From: Lachnoclostridium sp. An76
Lineage (GTDB): Bacteria; Bacillota; Clostridia; Lachnospirales; Lachnospiraceae
Direction of reading: 5' to 3'
Assembly: GCF_002161355.1 (NCBI RefSeq)
Contig: NZ_NFHL01000001.1
Location: 1-64,000, forward strand
DNA length: 64,000 bases
Shown: in pieces, positions 41,842 through 51,180 of the stretch
Position numbering within the stretch: position 1 is the stretch's first letter
How the letters are laid out: every line of letters begins with the position of its first letter
Notes under the pieces: model-generated
Told to the model about the DNA's origin: nothing
What the model saw: the letters and a program-made list of their open reading frames with translations, nothing else
Database searches by the model: none
Translations under genes and position numbers: made by a program

Positions 41842-42921
41842 GTGGTGGAAAGCCGGAAATACAGGATCTTTCTGTCCCTGCTGCTGATCGCTGCGGTCCC
41901 GGCGCTGGTCCTGGGCTGGAACCGCGTATGGGAAAATGCAGGAGAAATCCCGCTGCAGCAGACGGAAGCCAGCACAGGCGCAGCGGGCAGCGATACGGTG
42001 CTCCTGGGCGGGATGCCGGTGGGCATCTATATGGAGACGGATGGGGTAATGGTGCTCAATACGGAACAGATCGAAGGCGTCGATGGAAAGATATATGAGC
42101 CCGCGGGAAATCTGGTGCGCTCGGGCGATTATATCACCGCAGTGGATCACCGGGAGGTCAGCGGGAAAAAGGAGCTCCTGGAGGCTGTGGCAGAGATTTC
42201 AGGGGACAGGGTCATCCTGACGGTCCGCCGTGGGGATGAGACGATGGATATTAAGATCAACCCTGTGGAGTACGCGCCGGATGAATACCGGCTCGGGATC
42301 TGGGTGAGGGATAATGTGCAGGGGCTTGGGACAGTGACCTTCCTCACGGAGCAGAGCAGGTTCGGGGCGCTCGGCCACGGCATCCACGATACCGACACAA
42401 GCGTGCTCATGTCGATCGCGGACGGCACGGTATACCGGACCAGCATACAGGATATAATCCGAGGCGCTGACGGATCACCGGGAAGCATGGAAGGGATCAT
42501 CGTGTATAACAATTATAATGTGCTAGGGACCATTGACAAAAATACAGAGGCAGGCATCTATGGGACCATTGACCGGATCGACGAGCTGTTTGAAGAGCAG
42601 ATCCCCATCGAGACTGCCGGCAAAGATGAGATCGTGACAGGTCCCGCAACGGTCCGGTGCTTCATCGACAATGAATTAAAAGAATATGAGATCCGGGTGA
42701 CAGATATCGACATGTCCGGAACAGAGATCAACAAAGGACTGGTCATCCAGGTGACAGACCCGGAACTGCTTGAAAAGACGGGAGGGATCATCCAGGGGAT
42801 GAGCGGAAGCCCGATCATACAGAACGGGAAGCTGATCGGAGCGGTCACTCATGTGTTCGTGCAGGATTCGACAATGGGTTATGGCATATTTATAGAGAAC
42901 ATGCTGGACCAGGTCGAATAA
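41842..42921 (+). CDS. spoIVB: SpoIVB serine peptidase
   Basis: This 359-aa forespore protease signals to the mother cell across the intermembrane space. It has an N-terminal membrane anchor (residues 8-24), a PDZ domain with NLVRSGDYITAVDHREVSGK, and an S55 peptidase domain. The likely catalytic His is in FGALGHGIHD and the Ser in IQGMSGSPIIQNGK. GTG 41842 is 7 bases after AAAGGAAG. It stands directly before spo0A, as in other endospore formers. Confidence 0.95.
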   Translation: MVESRKYRIFLSLLLIAAVPALVLGWNRVWENAGEIPLQQTEASTGAAGSDTVLLGGMPVGIYMETDGVMVLNTEQIEGVDGKIYEPAGNLVRSGDYITAVDHREVSGKKELLEAVAEISGDRVILTVRRGDETMDIKINPVEYAPDEYRLGIWVRDNVQGLGTVTFLTEQSRFGALGHGIHDTDTSVLMSIADGTVYRTSIQDIIRGADGSPGSMEGIIVYNNYNVLGTIDKNTEAGIYGTIDRIDELFEEQIPIETAGKDEIVTGPATVRCFIDNELKEYEIRVTDIDMSGTEINKGLVIQVTDPELLEKTGGIIQGMSGSPIIQNGKLIGAVTHVFVQDSTMGYGIFIENMLDQVE

Positions 42922-42928
42922 TCTGAAA

Positions 42929-42947
42929 TGTCGAAAACTGTGTCGAA
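42929..42947 (+). promoter_or_regulatory. Two Spo0A-binding boxes upstream of spo0A
   Basis: TGTCGAA occurs at 42929-42935 and again at 42941-42947. This is the core of the 0A box and implies direct autoregulation, as known for spo0A in Bacillus and clostridia. They lie about 20 bp upstream of the -35 region. Confidence 0.8.
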
Positions 42948-42966
42948 TTAGTGCTACAAAATCTCC

Positions 42967-42996
42967 TTGATTCCGCAATCTGACACAAGATATAAT
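42967..42996 (+). promoter_or_regulatory. Promoter of spo0A
   Basis: TTGATT (42967-42972), 18-bp spacer, TATAAT (42991-42996). The two 0A boxes lie just upstream. Confidence 0.6.
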
Positions 42997-43047
42997 AAGC
43001 AGGTGGCGTTTCCAGGAATACTTCTCAGATCTAAAGGAGAGAAGAGG

Positions 43048-43845
43048 ATGGAACATTTGAGTGTTGCCATAGCCGACGATAACCAGAAGATCCTCGATAT
43101 GCTCGGGGATATCATCAGCACTGACAAAGATCTGGATCTGGTCGGCAAGGCAAAAAATGGTGAGGAGATGTGTCAGATCATCAAAGACAGACAGCCTGAT
43201 GTTGTCCTTCTCGATCTGATCATGCCGAAAATGGACGGACTGACTGTGATGGAGCAGGTCAGCCAGACACAGTCAGTCGATAAGCGGCCTTACTTTATCG
43301 TAGTTACGGCGGTAGGGCAGGAAAGGATCACAGAAGATGCCTTTAACAAAGGCGCGAATTACTATGTCATGAAGCCGTTCAATAATGAAATGCTTCTGGA
43401 GAAGATAAAATCAGTGAGGAAAATGTTCCGGGGATGTGACAGAAAAGAGGAGAGCAGGACAGTGGGAAATACGCAGGAGGGCAGCCTGGAAAACAGAGTG
43501 ACCAATATGCTGCATGAGATCGGGATCCCGGCGCATATCAAGGGTTACCACTATCTGCGCGACGCGATCATCATGGCGGTGAACGACATGGATGTGTTAA
43601 ATGCCATCACAAAGATCCTCTATCCGACAGTGGCGAAGAAATACCAGACCACATCCAGCCGTGTGGAGCGGGCGATCCGGCATGCGATCGAGGTCGCATG
43701 GAGCAGGGGAAAGCTGGATACCCTTGACGAACTGTTCGGATACACTGTGAGCACGGGGAAGGGAAAGCCGACGAATTCCGAGTTCATCGCCCTGATCGCG
43801 GACACGATCCAGCTGGAATACAGGCATGGGGGAAAGGCGGGCTGA
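43048..43845 (+). CDS. spo0A: Sporulation master regulator Spo0A
   Basis: This 265-aa response regulator starts sporulation. The receiver has Asp10, Asp11, the phospho-acceptor Asp56 in [13 protein letters not shown] and Lys in VMKPF. The C-terminal DNA-binding domain contains [24 protein letters not shown] and [13 protein letters not shown], which recognises TGTCGAA. ATG 43048 is preceded by AAAGGAG. Neighbouring 0A boxes indicate autoregulation. Confidence 0.97.
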   Translation: MEHLSVAIADDNQKILDMLGDIISTDKDLDLVGKAKNGEEMCQIIKDRQPDVVLLDLIMPKMDGLTVMEQVSQTQSVDKRPYFIVVTAVGQERITEDAFNKGANYYVMKPFNNEMLLEKIKSVRKMFRGCDRKEESRTVGNTQEGSLENRVTNMLHEIGIPAHIKGYHYLRDAIIMAVNDMDVLNAITKILYPTVAKKYQTTSSRVERAIRHAIEVAWSRGKLDTLDELFGYTVSTGKGKPTNSEFIALIADTIQLEYRHGGKAG

Positions 43846-43875
43846 TAACGGCTGCCGGATGAAAAAAGGTTACCG

Positions 43876-43926
43876 TTGCAATATGCAGGAAATAAGGTAT
43901 AATATACAGTAAGTAAAAAGCCTTAC
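43876..43926 (+). promoter_or_regulatory. Sigma-A promoter and small leader hairpin of glgA
   Basis: TTGCAA (43876-43881), 16-bp spacer, TATAAT (43898-43903). GTAAG (43909-43913) with CTTAC (43922-43926) can form a small stem exactly at the predicted start. Confidence 0.65.
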
Positions 43927-43958
43927 GGCGATCAATGCAAAGATGGAGGATCGAAGTT

Positions 43959-45407
43959 ATGAAAAACATTTTATTTGCTTCTTCAGAGTGTGTGCCTTTT
44001 ATCAAGACCGGCGGTCTCGCGGATGTTGTCGGTTCCCTTCCGAAGGAATTTGACAAAGAGAGATATGACGTGCGCGTGGTGATCCCCAATTACACATGTA
44101 TGAAGCAGGAATGGAAGGAAAAGCTGGAGTATGTGACTCATTTTTATATGGATATCGCAGGACAGAACCAGTATGTCGGAGTGCTGAAGACTGTGTTAAA
44201 TGACATCACGTTCTACTTTATCGACAATGAGCATTATTTCAGCGGCTTTGCTCCGTATGACAGTGACCCGAAGTGGGATATTGAGAAATTCGCATTCTTT
44301 TCAAAGGCAGTCCTGAGTATCCTTCCGGTGATCGGATTCCGCCCGGACCTGATCCACTGCCACGACTGGCAGACAGGGCTGGTCCCGGTATACCTGGACA
44401 ATTTCCGCTATCTCGGAGAGTACTACCGCGGGATCAAAACTGTGATGACCATACATAACCTGAAATTCCAGGGCGTATGGGATACAAAGACAGTGAGAGG
44501 CATCACAGGCCTTCCGGAATACTATTTCGTTCCTGACAAGATGGAGGCATATAAAGATGCAAATCTGCTGAAGGGCGGTATCGTCTATGCGGATAAGGTG
44601 ACAACCGTGAGCCGCAGCTATGCGGACGAGATCAAGACGCCGTTCTACGGCGAAGGGCTGGACGGACTGATGTCTGCAAGAGCCAATGACCTGCGCGGGA
44701 TCGTCAACGGTCTGGATTACACGGACTGGAACCCGGAGACTGACTGGAGGATCGCAAAGAACTTTAACATTGAGAATTTCAGGAAGAATAAACCGGTCAA
44801 TAAGACCTCACTCCAGGAAGAACTGGGGCTGAATGTAGACTCAAAGGTCATGCTGATCGGTATGGTGTCAAGGCTGACAGACCAGAAGGGATTTGACCTG
44901 GTAGACTATATCATGGATGAACTCTGCCAGGACGCAGTGCAGATCGTTGTACTCGGGACAGGTGATGTGAAATATGAAAATATGTTCCGCCATTTTGCAT
45001 GGAAATACGGCGGAAGGGTATCAGCAAACATCTATTATTCGGATGAGCTCTCGCACAGGATCTATGCATCCTGCGATGCCTTCCTGATGCCGTCCCTGTT
45101 CGAGCCATGCGGGCTGAGCCAGCTTATGAGCCTGAGGTACGGCACACTGCCGATCGTGAGGGAGACAGGCGGACTGAAAGATACTGTACAGCCGTACAAT
45201 GAATACGAAAAGACCGGAACAGGATTCAGCTTCTGCAATTACAATGCACATGAGATGCTGAACACTGTCCGTTATGCCGAGAGGATCTATTACGACAGGA
45301 AGAGAGACTGGAATAAGATCGTGGAGCGCGCTATGAGCCAGGACTTCTCATGGAAGAATTCCGCAGGACAGTATGAAGAGCTCTACAGGGAAATGATCGG
45401 CGAATAA
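43959..45407 (+). CDS. glgA: Glycogen synthase (ADP-glucose)
   Basis: This 482-aa GT5-family enzyme elongates glycogen from ADP-glucose. KTGGLADVVGSLPK is the substrate loop; HDWQTGLVP, GMVSRLTDQKG and PSLFEPCGLSQL are family motifs. ATG 43959 follows GGAGG by 9 bases. It stands alone, without glgB/C/D nearby, and metF begins 34 bases after it. Confidence 0.95.
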   Translation: MKNILFASSECVPFIKTGGLADVVGSLPKEFDKERYDVRVVIPNYTCMKQEWKEKLEYVTHFYMDIAGQNQYVGVLKTVLNDITFYFIDNEHYFSGFAPYDSDPKWDIEKFAFFSKAVLSILPVIGFRPDLIHCHDWQTGLVPVYLDNFRYLGEYYRGIKTVMTIHNLKFQGVWDTKTVRGITGLPEYYFVPDKMEAYKDANLLKGGIVYADKVTTVSRSYADEIKTPFYGEGLDGLMSARANDLRGIVNGLDYTDWNPETDWRIAKNFNIENFRKNKPVNKTSLQEELGLNVDSKVMLIGMVSRLTDQKGFDLVDYIMDELCQDAVQIVVLGTGDVKYENMFRHFAWKYGGRVSANIYYSDELSHRIYASCDAFLMPSLFEPCGLSQLMSLRYGTLPIVRETGGLKDTVQPYNEYEKTGTGFSFCNYNAHEMLNTVRYAERIYYDRKRDWNKIVERAMSQDFSWKNSAGQYEELYREMIGE

Positions 45408-45441
45408 ACGATACAACAGATGACAGGAGAATTTTTACCGG

Positions 45442-46311
45442 ATGAAGATAATCGACAGACTGAGAGAAGACAGCATACACATTTCATTTGAAGTATTCCC
45501 GCCGAAGACGGATGAGGGATTTGACAAAGTAATCGCAGCGGTAGACGCCATGGCGGGATTGAACCCGGCGTTTATCAGCGTTACATACGGTGCGGGCGGC
45601 GGTACGAGCAAAAATACGGCAAAGATCGCTTCCCATATCAAAGATGACCTGCACCTGCTGAGCCTGGCGCATCTGACATGCGCCTCGTCAACAAAGGAAG
45701 AGGTGCGCAGGGTGATCGATGACTTAAAGGCGCACGGCATCGAGAATATCCTTGCCCTGCGCGGGGATATCCCGGCGGGGATGGCATTTCCCGATGCAGA
45801 CCGCTTCCGCTATGCGAGCGAACTTGTCGAAGAGATCAGAAAGCATGGCGATTTCTGTATCGGCGCGGCATGTTATCCGGAAGGCCATGTGGAGAATGAA
45901 CACAAGGAGGATGACATCCGCTATCTGAAACAGAAGGTGGACTGCGGAGTGGATTTCCTGACGACTCAGATGTTTTTTGACAATGATATCCACTATAATT
46001 TCCTCTACAGGATCAGAGAGGCAGGCATCACTGTCCCGGTGCTGCCGGGCATCATGCCGATCACCAGCGCCACGCAGATGAAACGGAGCCAGGAGCTCTC
46101 GGGCACAGTGTTCCCCAGAAGATTCCTGGCGATGCTGGACCGCTTCGGCGGTTCTCCGGCAGCGATGAAACAGGCGGGGATCGCGTATGCTACGGACCAG
46201 ATCATTGACCTGCTCGCAAACGGGGTAAAGAATATCCATATTTATACAATGAATAAGCCGGATGTTGCAGCAGCGATCATGGGCAATCTGTCTGAGATCA
46301 TAAAGGCTTAG
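45442..46311 (+). CDS. metF: Methylenetetrahydrofolate reductase
   Basis: This 289-aa flavin enzyme reduces 5,10-methylene-THF to 5-methyl-THF, the methyl donor for MetH. ISFEVFPPKTDEG at the start, SVTYGAGGG and the FAD-contacting ALRGDIP are conserved. It leads into the two-part methionine synthase and forms a three-gene unit for methionine. No SAM or B12 riboswitch is visible in the 34 bases upstream. Confidence 0.95.
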   Translation: MKIIDRLREDSIHISFEVFPPKTDEGFDKVIAAVDAMAGLNPAFISVTYGAGGGTSKNTAKIASHIKDDLHLLSLAHLTCASSTKEEVRRVIDDLKAHGIENILALRGDIPAGMAFPDADRFRYASELVEEIRKHGDFCIGAACYPEGHVENEHKEDDIRYLKQKVDCGVDFLTTQMFFDNDIHYNFLYRIREAGITVPVLPGIMPITSATQMKRSQELSGTVFPRRFLAMLDRFGGSPAAMKQAGIAYATDQIIDLLANGVKNIHIYTMNKPDVAAAIMGNLSEIIKA

Positions 46312-46320
46312 GGAAACAAT

Positions 46321-46962
46321 ATGGAGAGACGGATAAAGGAAGCCGTCCGGTATCTGGGATATGGAAGAAATGCGGCAGATGAGAGGACTTTGGCGCTGAT
46401 CGAGGACGCGTTCGCAGAATTAGGGCGGACAGCGGCGCCGAAGTCGGTCTGCCGTATTTTTGATGCAGCACAGACAGAGGACGGCAGGATCATAATAGGG
46501 AATATGGAAATCAGGAGCACCAGCCTGGGCAGGAATCTGAAAGGATGTACAAAAGCAGTACTCTTTGGGGCTACCCTTGGAGCGGGAGTGGACAGGCTGA
46601 TCCGGCGCGTGTCCCTGACAGATATGGCGAGGGCTGTGATCCTCCAGGCATGTGCAGCGGCGCTCCTGGAAGAATACTGCGATGAAGAGCAGCTTAAGAT
46701 CGGCGCGGAGCTGGAGAAAGAGGGACTCTATCTGCGCCCGAGGTTCAGTCCCGGATACGGGGACTTTGACATCCGATACCAGGAGCCGCTCATGCGGATG
46801 CTGGACTGCGCTAAGACGATCGGGCTGACTATGACGGACAGCTGTATGATGACGCCGACAAAATCAGTCACCGCGTTGATCGGTGCAAGCCCGGTAAAGG
46901 AGAGATGTCCCGTTCAGGGGTGCGAGGCATGCGGGAAGAAGGACTGCGAGTACAGACGATGA
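46321..46962 (+). CDS. MetH-activation-domain-like protein
   Basis: This 213-aa protein resembles the reactivation domain of cobalamin-dependent methionine synthase, here as a separate gene. It has GCTKAVLFGATLGAGVDRL and a C-terminal part with SPGYGDFDIRYQEPL, MTDSCMMTPTKSVTALIG, and a Cys-rich end (CPVQGCEACGKKDC). It should bind SAM to remethylate inactive cob(II)alamin in MetH. It stops 26 bases before the metH start I chose. The Cys-rich tail may hold a metal or cluster. Confidence 0.9.
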   Translation: MERRIKEAVRYLGYGRNAADERTLALIEDAFAELGRTAAPKSVCRIFDAAQTEDGRIIIGNMEIRSTSLGRNLKGCTKAVLFGATLGAGVDRLIRRVSLTDMARAVILQACAAALLEEYCDEEQLKIGAELEKEGLYLRPRFSPGYGDFDIRYQEPLMRMLDCAKTIGLTMTDSCMMTPTKSVTALIGASPVKERCPVQGCEACGKKDCEYRR

Positions 46963-46988
46963 AAGATGACAGCAGAAAGGACAGATAT

Positions 46989-49436
46989 ATGCTCAGAGAC
47001 AGACTTGGAAAGGAACTTTTATATTTTGACGGCGGGATGGGAACCCTGCTCCAGGAGAGAGGGCTTGCCCCCGGGGAACTGCCGGAGACCTGGAATGTGG
47101 AACACCCGGCAGTGATCAGGGAGATCCACAGGCGCTACATCGAGGCAGGGAGCGACATTGTACTCACAAATACATTTGGCGCGAATGCGCTGAAATTCCA
47201 CGATGAGCGGTGTTCATTAAAAGAGATCGTGGAAGCGGCAGTGGGACATGTGAAAGAAGCGGTCCGGGAAGCGGGCGCCGGCAGAGAGATCTATACTGCC
47301 CTCGACGTGGGACCTACAGGAAAGCTTTTAAAACCCATGGGAGACCTGGATTTTGAGACAGCATACGAGGCGTTCAGGGAAGTGATGGTCATGGGGGAGC
47401 AGGCAGGAGCTGACCTGATCCATATCGAGACTATGAGCGATACTTACGAGCTGAAAGCAGCTGTGCTGGCGGCAAAAGAAAATACTTCGCTTCCGGTGTT
47501 TGCCACCGCTATTTTTGATGAACGGCGCAAGCTCCTTACCGGAGCGGATGTCTCCTCTGTTGTGGCCCTTCTGGAAGGTCTGCGGGTGGATGCCCTGGGG
47601 ATCAACTGCGGTATGGGACCGGAGCAGATGCTCCCTGTGCTGGAGGAGATGCTCCGGTATTCTTCTCTGCCCGTGATCGTGAAGCCGAACGCAGGTCTTC
47701 CCCAGCAGAGGGATGGAAAGACATGTTATGATGTAATGCCGGAGAAATTTGCGGGGCTGATGCGACAGATCACAGAGATGGGCGCATCCGTGATCGGCGG
47801 GTGCTGCGGCACTACGCCGGAGCATATCCGTGCGATGAGAGAAGCCTGCCGGGGACAGCAGCCGCTGCCGGTCACAGAAAAAGAGTATACGGTCGTGTCA
47901 TCTTACGGGAAAAGTGTATTCCTCGGGAATCAGCCCGGCGAGAAATGCGGATCTAAGATCATCGGGGAGAGGATCAACCCGACCGGGAAGAAGCGGTTTA
48001 AGCAGGCGCTCAAGGAGCATGACCTGGATTATATCCTGAGAGAAGCGATCACACAGCAGGACAACGGGGCGCACATCCTGGATGTGAATGTGGGGCTTCC
48101 GGATATCGACGAACCGGCATTGATGGAAGAGGCTGTGCAGGAGATCCAGAGCGTAGTCAATCTGCCTCTTCAGATTGATACTGTAGATACAGAGGCAATG
48201 GAACGGGCACTGCGTATTTATAACGGAAAAGCGATGGTCAATTCTGTCAGTGGGAAGCAGGAGTCCATGGACAGCGTATTTCCTCTGATCCGGAAATACG
48301 GCGGCGTGGTCATCGGGCTTACACTGGATGAAGGCGGGATACCGGCTGACGCGGAGGGACGCATCCGCATCGCTGAGAAGATCATAGCTGAGGCGGCGAA
48401 ATACGGGATCAAAAAGAAAGATATCGTGATTGATGCCCTTGCCATGACGGTCAGCTCCGAGCCGGAGGGCGCGATAGTGACGCTCGAGACACTGCGCCGT
48501 CTGAGGGATGAAGTGAAGGTAAACACTGTGCTTGGAGTATCCAATATCTCCTTCGGTCTTCCGAGCCGCCCTGTCATCAATTCTGCTTTCTATACGATGG
48601 CAATGATGAACGGACTGAGCGCAGGGATCATCAACCCGTCCTCAGAGGATATGATGAAGGCATGGTATGCATATCATGCGCTGATGGCTCTGGATGAGAA
48701 CTGCGGACGCTACATCGCCAGATACAGCGCTGCTTCCGCCGGGAATCCTGCGGCGGCAGCCGCACAGGGAACAGGGAACAGCGGGAATCCCGGCACTGCG
48801 GAACATGCGGCCGGGATGGGCCTGGCCGCTGCGATCGAAAAAGGCCTCAGGGATGACGCACATATGATCACCCAGCGTATGTCAGAGGAAAAGGCGCCTC
48901 TTGATATTATCAATGAAGAACTGATCCCTGCGCTCAACCGGGTGGGGGACGGGTTTGAAAACGGGACAGTGTTCCTGCCCCAGCTCCTCATGAGCGCGGA
49001 AGCGGCGAAGAGCGCGTTTGCGGTCCTGAAAGAAAAGATGGATAAAAGCGGAGAAGTCCAGGAGAAGAAAGGCACGATTGTTATTGCAACAGTAAAAGGA
49101 GATATCCATGATATCGGAAAGAATATCGTGAAAGTGCTTTTGGAAAATTACAGTTTTGACGTGATCGACCTGGGGAAGGACGTGCCGCCGGAAAAGATCG
49201 TGGACACAGTCCTGGAACACCAGGCGCCGCTCGTGGGGCTGAGTGCTCTGATGACGACCACCGTGGTCAGTATGGAAGAGACGATCCGCCAGCTCAGGGA
49301 AAAAGCGCCGGGATGCCGCGTGATGGTCGGCGGCGCAGTGCTCAACCAGGAATATGCGGACATGATCGGAGCGGATTTCTACGGGAAGGACGCGATGCAG
49401 TCTGTCCATTATGCCCAGGAAGTGTTCGGCATCTGA
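46989..49436 (+). CDS. metH: Cobalamin-dependent methionine synthase without activation domain
   Basis: This 815-aa enzyme transfers the methyl group from 5-methyl-THF through cobalamin to homocysteine. Order of domains: homocysteine-binding (FDGGMGTLLQERG, GINCGMG, GGCCGTTPEHIRAM zinc site), pterin-binding (GERINPTGKKRFKQAL), an Ala/Gly-rich linker (about residues 585-615), cap, and B12-binding with GDIHDIGKNIVKVLL. The usual fourth activation domain is absent and is supplied by the upstream gene. ATG 46989 has AAAGGA 7 bases before it; ATG 46959, overlapping the previous stop, lacks a site. Confidence 0.95.
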   Translation: MLRDRLGKELLYFDGGMGTLLQERGLAPGELPETWNVEHPAVIREIHRRYIEAGSDIVLTNTFGANALKFHDERCSLKEIVEAAVGHVKEAVREAGAGREIYTALDVGPTGKLLKPMGDLDFETAYEAFREVMVMGEQAGADLIHIETMSDTYELKAAVLAAKENTSLPVFATAIFDERRKLLTGADVSSVVALLEGLRVDALGINCGMGPEQMLPVLEEMLRYSSLPVIVKPNAGLPQQRDGKTCYDVMPEKFAGLMRQITEMGASVIGGCCGTTPEHIRAMREACRGQQPLPVTEKEYTVVSSYGKSVFLGNQPGEKCGSKIIGERINPTGKKRFKQALKEHDLDYILREAITQQDNGAHILDVNVGLPDIDEPALMEEAVQEIQSVVNLPLQIDTVDTEAMERALRIYNGKAMVNSVSGKQESMDSVFPLIRKYGGVVIGLTLDEGGIPADAEGRIRIAEKIIAEAAKYGIKKKDIVIDALAMTVSSEPEGAIVTLETLRRLRDEVKVNTVLGVSNISFGLPSRPVINSAFYTMAMMNGLSAGIINPSSEDMMKAWYAYHALMALDENCGRYIARYSAASAGNPAAAAAQGTGNSGNPGTAEHAAGMGLAAAIEKGLRDDAHMITQRMSEEKAPLDIINEELIPALNRVGDGFENGTVFLPQLLMSAEAAKSAFAVLKEKMDKSGEVQEKKGTIVIATVKGDIHDIGKNIVKVLLENYSFDVIDLGKDVPPEKIVDTVLEHQAPLVGLSALMTTTVVSMEETIRQLREKAPGCRVMVGGAVLNQEYADMIGADFYGKDAMQSVHYAQEVFGI

Positions 49437-49481
49437 TCACAGGACAGAGTTTCCTGAAAATGTATAAATATGCAGTATATG

Positions 49482-49516
49482 ATCCCCTGTATTGTTCTGA
49501 AAATAATACAGGGGAT
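49482..49516 (+). terminator. Hairpin after metH
   Basis: ATCCCCTGTATT (49482-49493) pairs perfectly with AATACAGGGGAT (49505-49516), giving 12 bp with an 11-base loop. Only a weak T-run follows, so termination is probable but not certain. Confidence 0.6.
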
Positions 49517-49632
49517 TGTTAAAAATATATCTGGGAAATTTGCCGTATACATGGTATCATTAAGGGCAGGAAAGGCATGCGTCATGGCATGTGCTTTAAC
49601 AAAGAGGAAGATAGTTGTTAGGAGGGAATATT

Positions 49633-51081
49633 TTGAGGTACGCAGACGCAAATGTGATCAAGATCAAACATGATGTCCTGGAGGCAGTGGCAAGACTGGC
49701 TTTTGCCGGGGAGCTGGAAGAGAGGAAGGATGAGATCCCGCTGAAGCTTATCCCGGGACCGACAGCACAGTTCCGCTGCTGTATCTACAAGGAAAGAGAG
49801 ATCATCAGACAGAGGGTGCGCCTCGCGGAAGGAAAAGTGCCGGGCATCACAGATGACGGAAATGTGATCCAGGTCATAAGTTCAGCGTGTGAGGACTGTC
49901 CGATCTCCAGTTACATCGTGACAGAGAACTGCCAGAACTGTATCGGAAAGGCATGTATCAACGCATGTAAATTCGGGGCGATCGAGCCGGGACGCACCCG
50001 CACGCACATCGATCCGGCAAAATGTAAAGAGTGTGGGAAATGTGCGGAAGCCTGTCCGTACAATGCCATCGCATATCTGAAAAGACCGTGTAAATTCAGC
50101 TGCCCGGTCGATGCGATCTCTTATGACGAGTACGGCATCTCCGTGATTGATGAGGAGAAATGTATCCGCTGCGGGAAATGTATCCACAGCTGTCCGTTCG
50201 GTGCGATCGGTTCAAAGACATGGATCGTGGACGTGATCAAAGCGCTCAAATCCAACAAGAAAGTGTACGCAATGCTGGCTCCTGCCACAGAAGGGCAGTT
50301 CGGCGAGGAGATCACTATGGCAAGCTGGAGAAAGGCAATGCTTGAGCTTGGATTTACAGAGTTTGTAGAAGTAGGGCTCGGCGGAGACCTGACAGCGAAA
50401 TATGAGGCGGAAGAGTGGAGAGAGGCTCACGAGGAAGGAAAGAAGAAGGTAACATCCTGCTGTCCGGCATTTGTAAACATGGTGCGCAGGCACTTCCCTG
50501 AACTGAGCGACGCGGTCTCCACGACGGTTTCCCCGATGTGCGCGGTATCCCGTCTGATCAAGGCGAAGGATCCGGATGCTGTGACTGTATTTATCGGACC
50601 GTGCCTTGCAAAGAAATCTGAGGTGGTGGACCAGAAGATCGAGGGCAATGCAGACTATGTGCTGACTTACAGCGAGGTGCGCGCTATGATGCGTGCGAAG
50701 GATGTGGCGCTGGAGCCGGTGGAGGATACATACCAGGAGGCGTCTGTATTTGGAAAGCGTTTCGGAAATTCCGGCGGCGTGGCAGCGGCTGTGCAGGAGA
50801 GCCTGAAAGAATCCGGCAATGATATCGATGTGAAGGTATATAAAGCGAACGGCGCGGCAGAATGTAAGAAGGCCCTTCTCCTTATGAAGGTGGGAAGACT
50901 GCCGGAAGACTTTATCGAGGGCATGGCATGTGAAGGAGGATGCGTCGGAGGACCGAGCTCCTTTAAGGATCAGATGCTGGCGAGAAAATCAAGAGACGCT
51001 CTCATCAAAAAAGCAGATGACAGAGGGATTTATTCCAACCTGAGCAATTATGACGAGGAGTCCTTCTCCATGCACAGATAA
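49633..51081 (+). CDS. Group-B-like [FeFe] hydrogenase (first of two)
   Basis: This 482-aa protein reduces protons or oxidises H2 with ferredoxin-type electrons. After an N-terminal Cys-rich zone (ACEDCPISS, NCQNCIGKACINACKFG) it has two 4Fe-4S motifs (CKECGKCAEACPYNAI, CIRCGKCIHSCPFGAI). The H-cluster motifs are TSCCPAF, GPCLAKKSE and MACEGGCVGG. The L2 motif reads GPC rather than the MPC of bifurcating group A enzymes, as in group B. Start TTG 49633 lies 6 bases after GGAGGG. A second copy follows 99 bases later; no maturases are in the window. Confidence 0.9.
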   Translation: MRYADANVIKIKHDVLEAVARLAFAGELEERKDEIPLKLIPGPTAQFRCCIYKEREIIRQRVRLAEGKVPGITDDGNVIQVISSACEDCPISSYIVTENCQNCIGKACINACKFGAIEPGRTRTHIDPAKCKECGKCAEACPYNAIAYLKRPCKFSCPVDAISYDEYGISVIDEEKCIRCGKCIHSCPFGAIGSKTWIVDVIKALKSNKKVYAMLAPATEGQFGEEITMASWRKAMLELGFTEFVEVGLGGDLTAKYEAEEWREAHEEGKKKVTSCCPAFVNMVRRHFPELSDAVSTTVSPMCAVSRLIKAKDPDAVTVFIGPCLAKKSEVVDQKIEGNADYVLTYSEVRAMMRAKDVALEPVEDTYQEASVFGKRFGNSGGVAAAVQESLKESGNDIDVKVYKANGAAECKKALLLMKVGRLPEDFIEGMACEGGCVGGPSSFKDQMLARKSRDALIKKADDRGIYSNLSNYDEESFSMHR

Positions 51082-51180
51082 GAAATATAAGGAAGACAGA
51101 TAAGGAAGAATTATGGGCACCAGCCGGGAGATGACCGGGCGGACGGAAAAAACAGAGCAGATCAGGAGGAGCAGAACGAT

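Noticed and set aside
45408-45441. SAM or cobalamin riboswitch before metF-metH
   Set aside because: Only 34 bases separate glgA and metF, too short for either, and no motif is visible.
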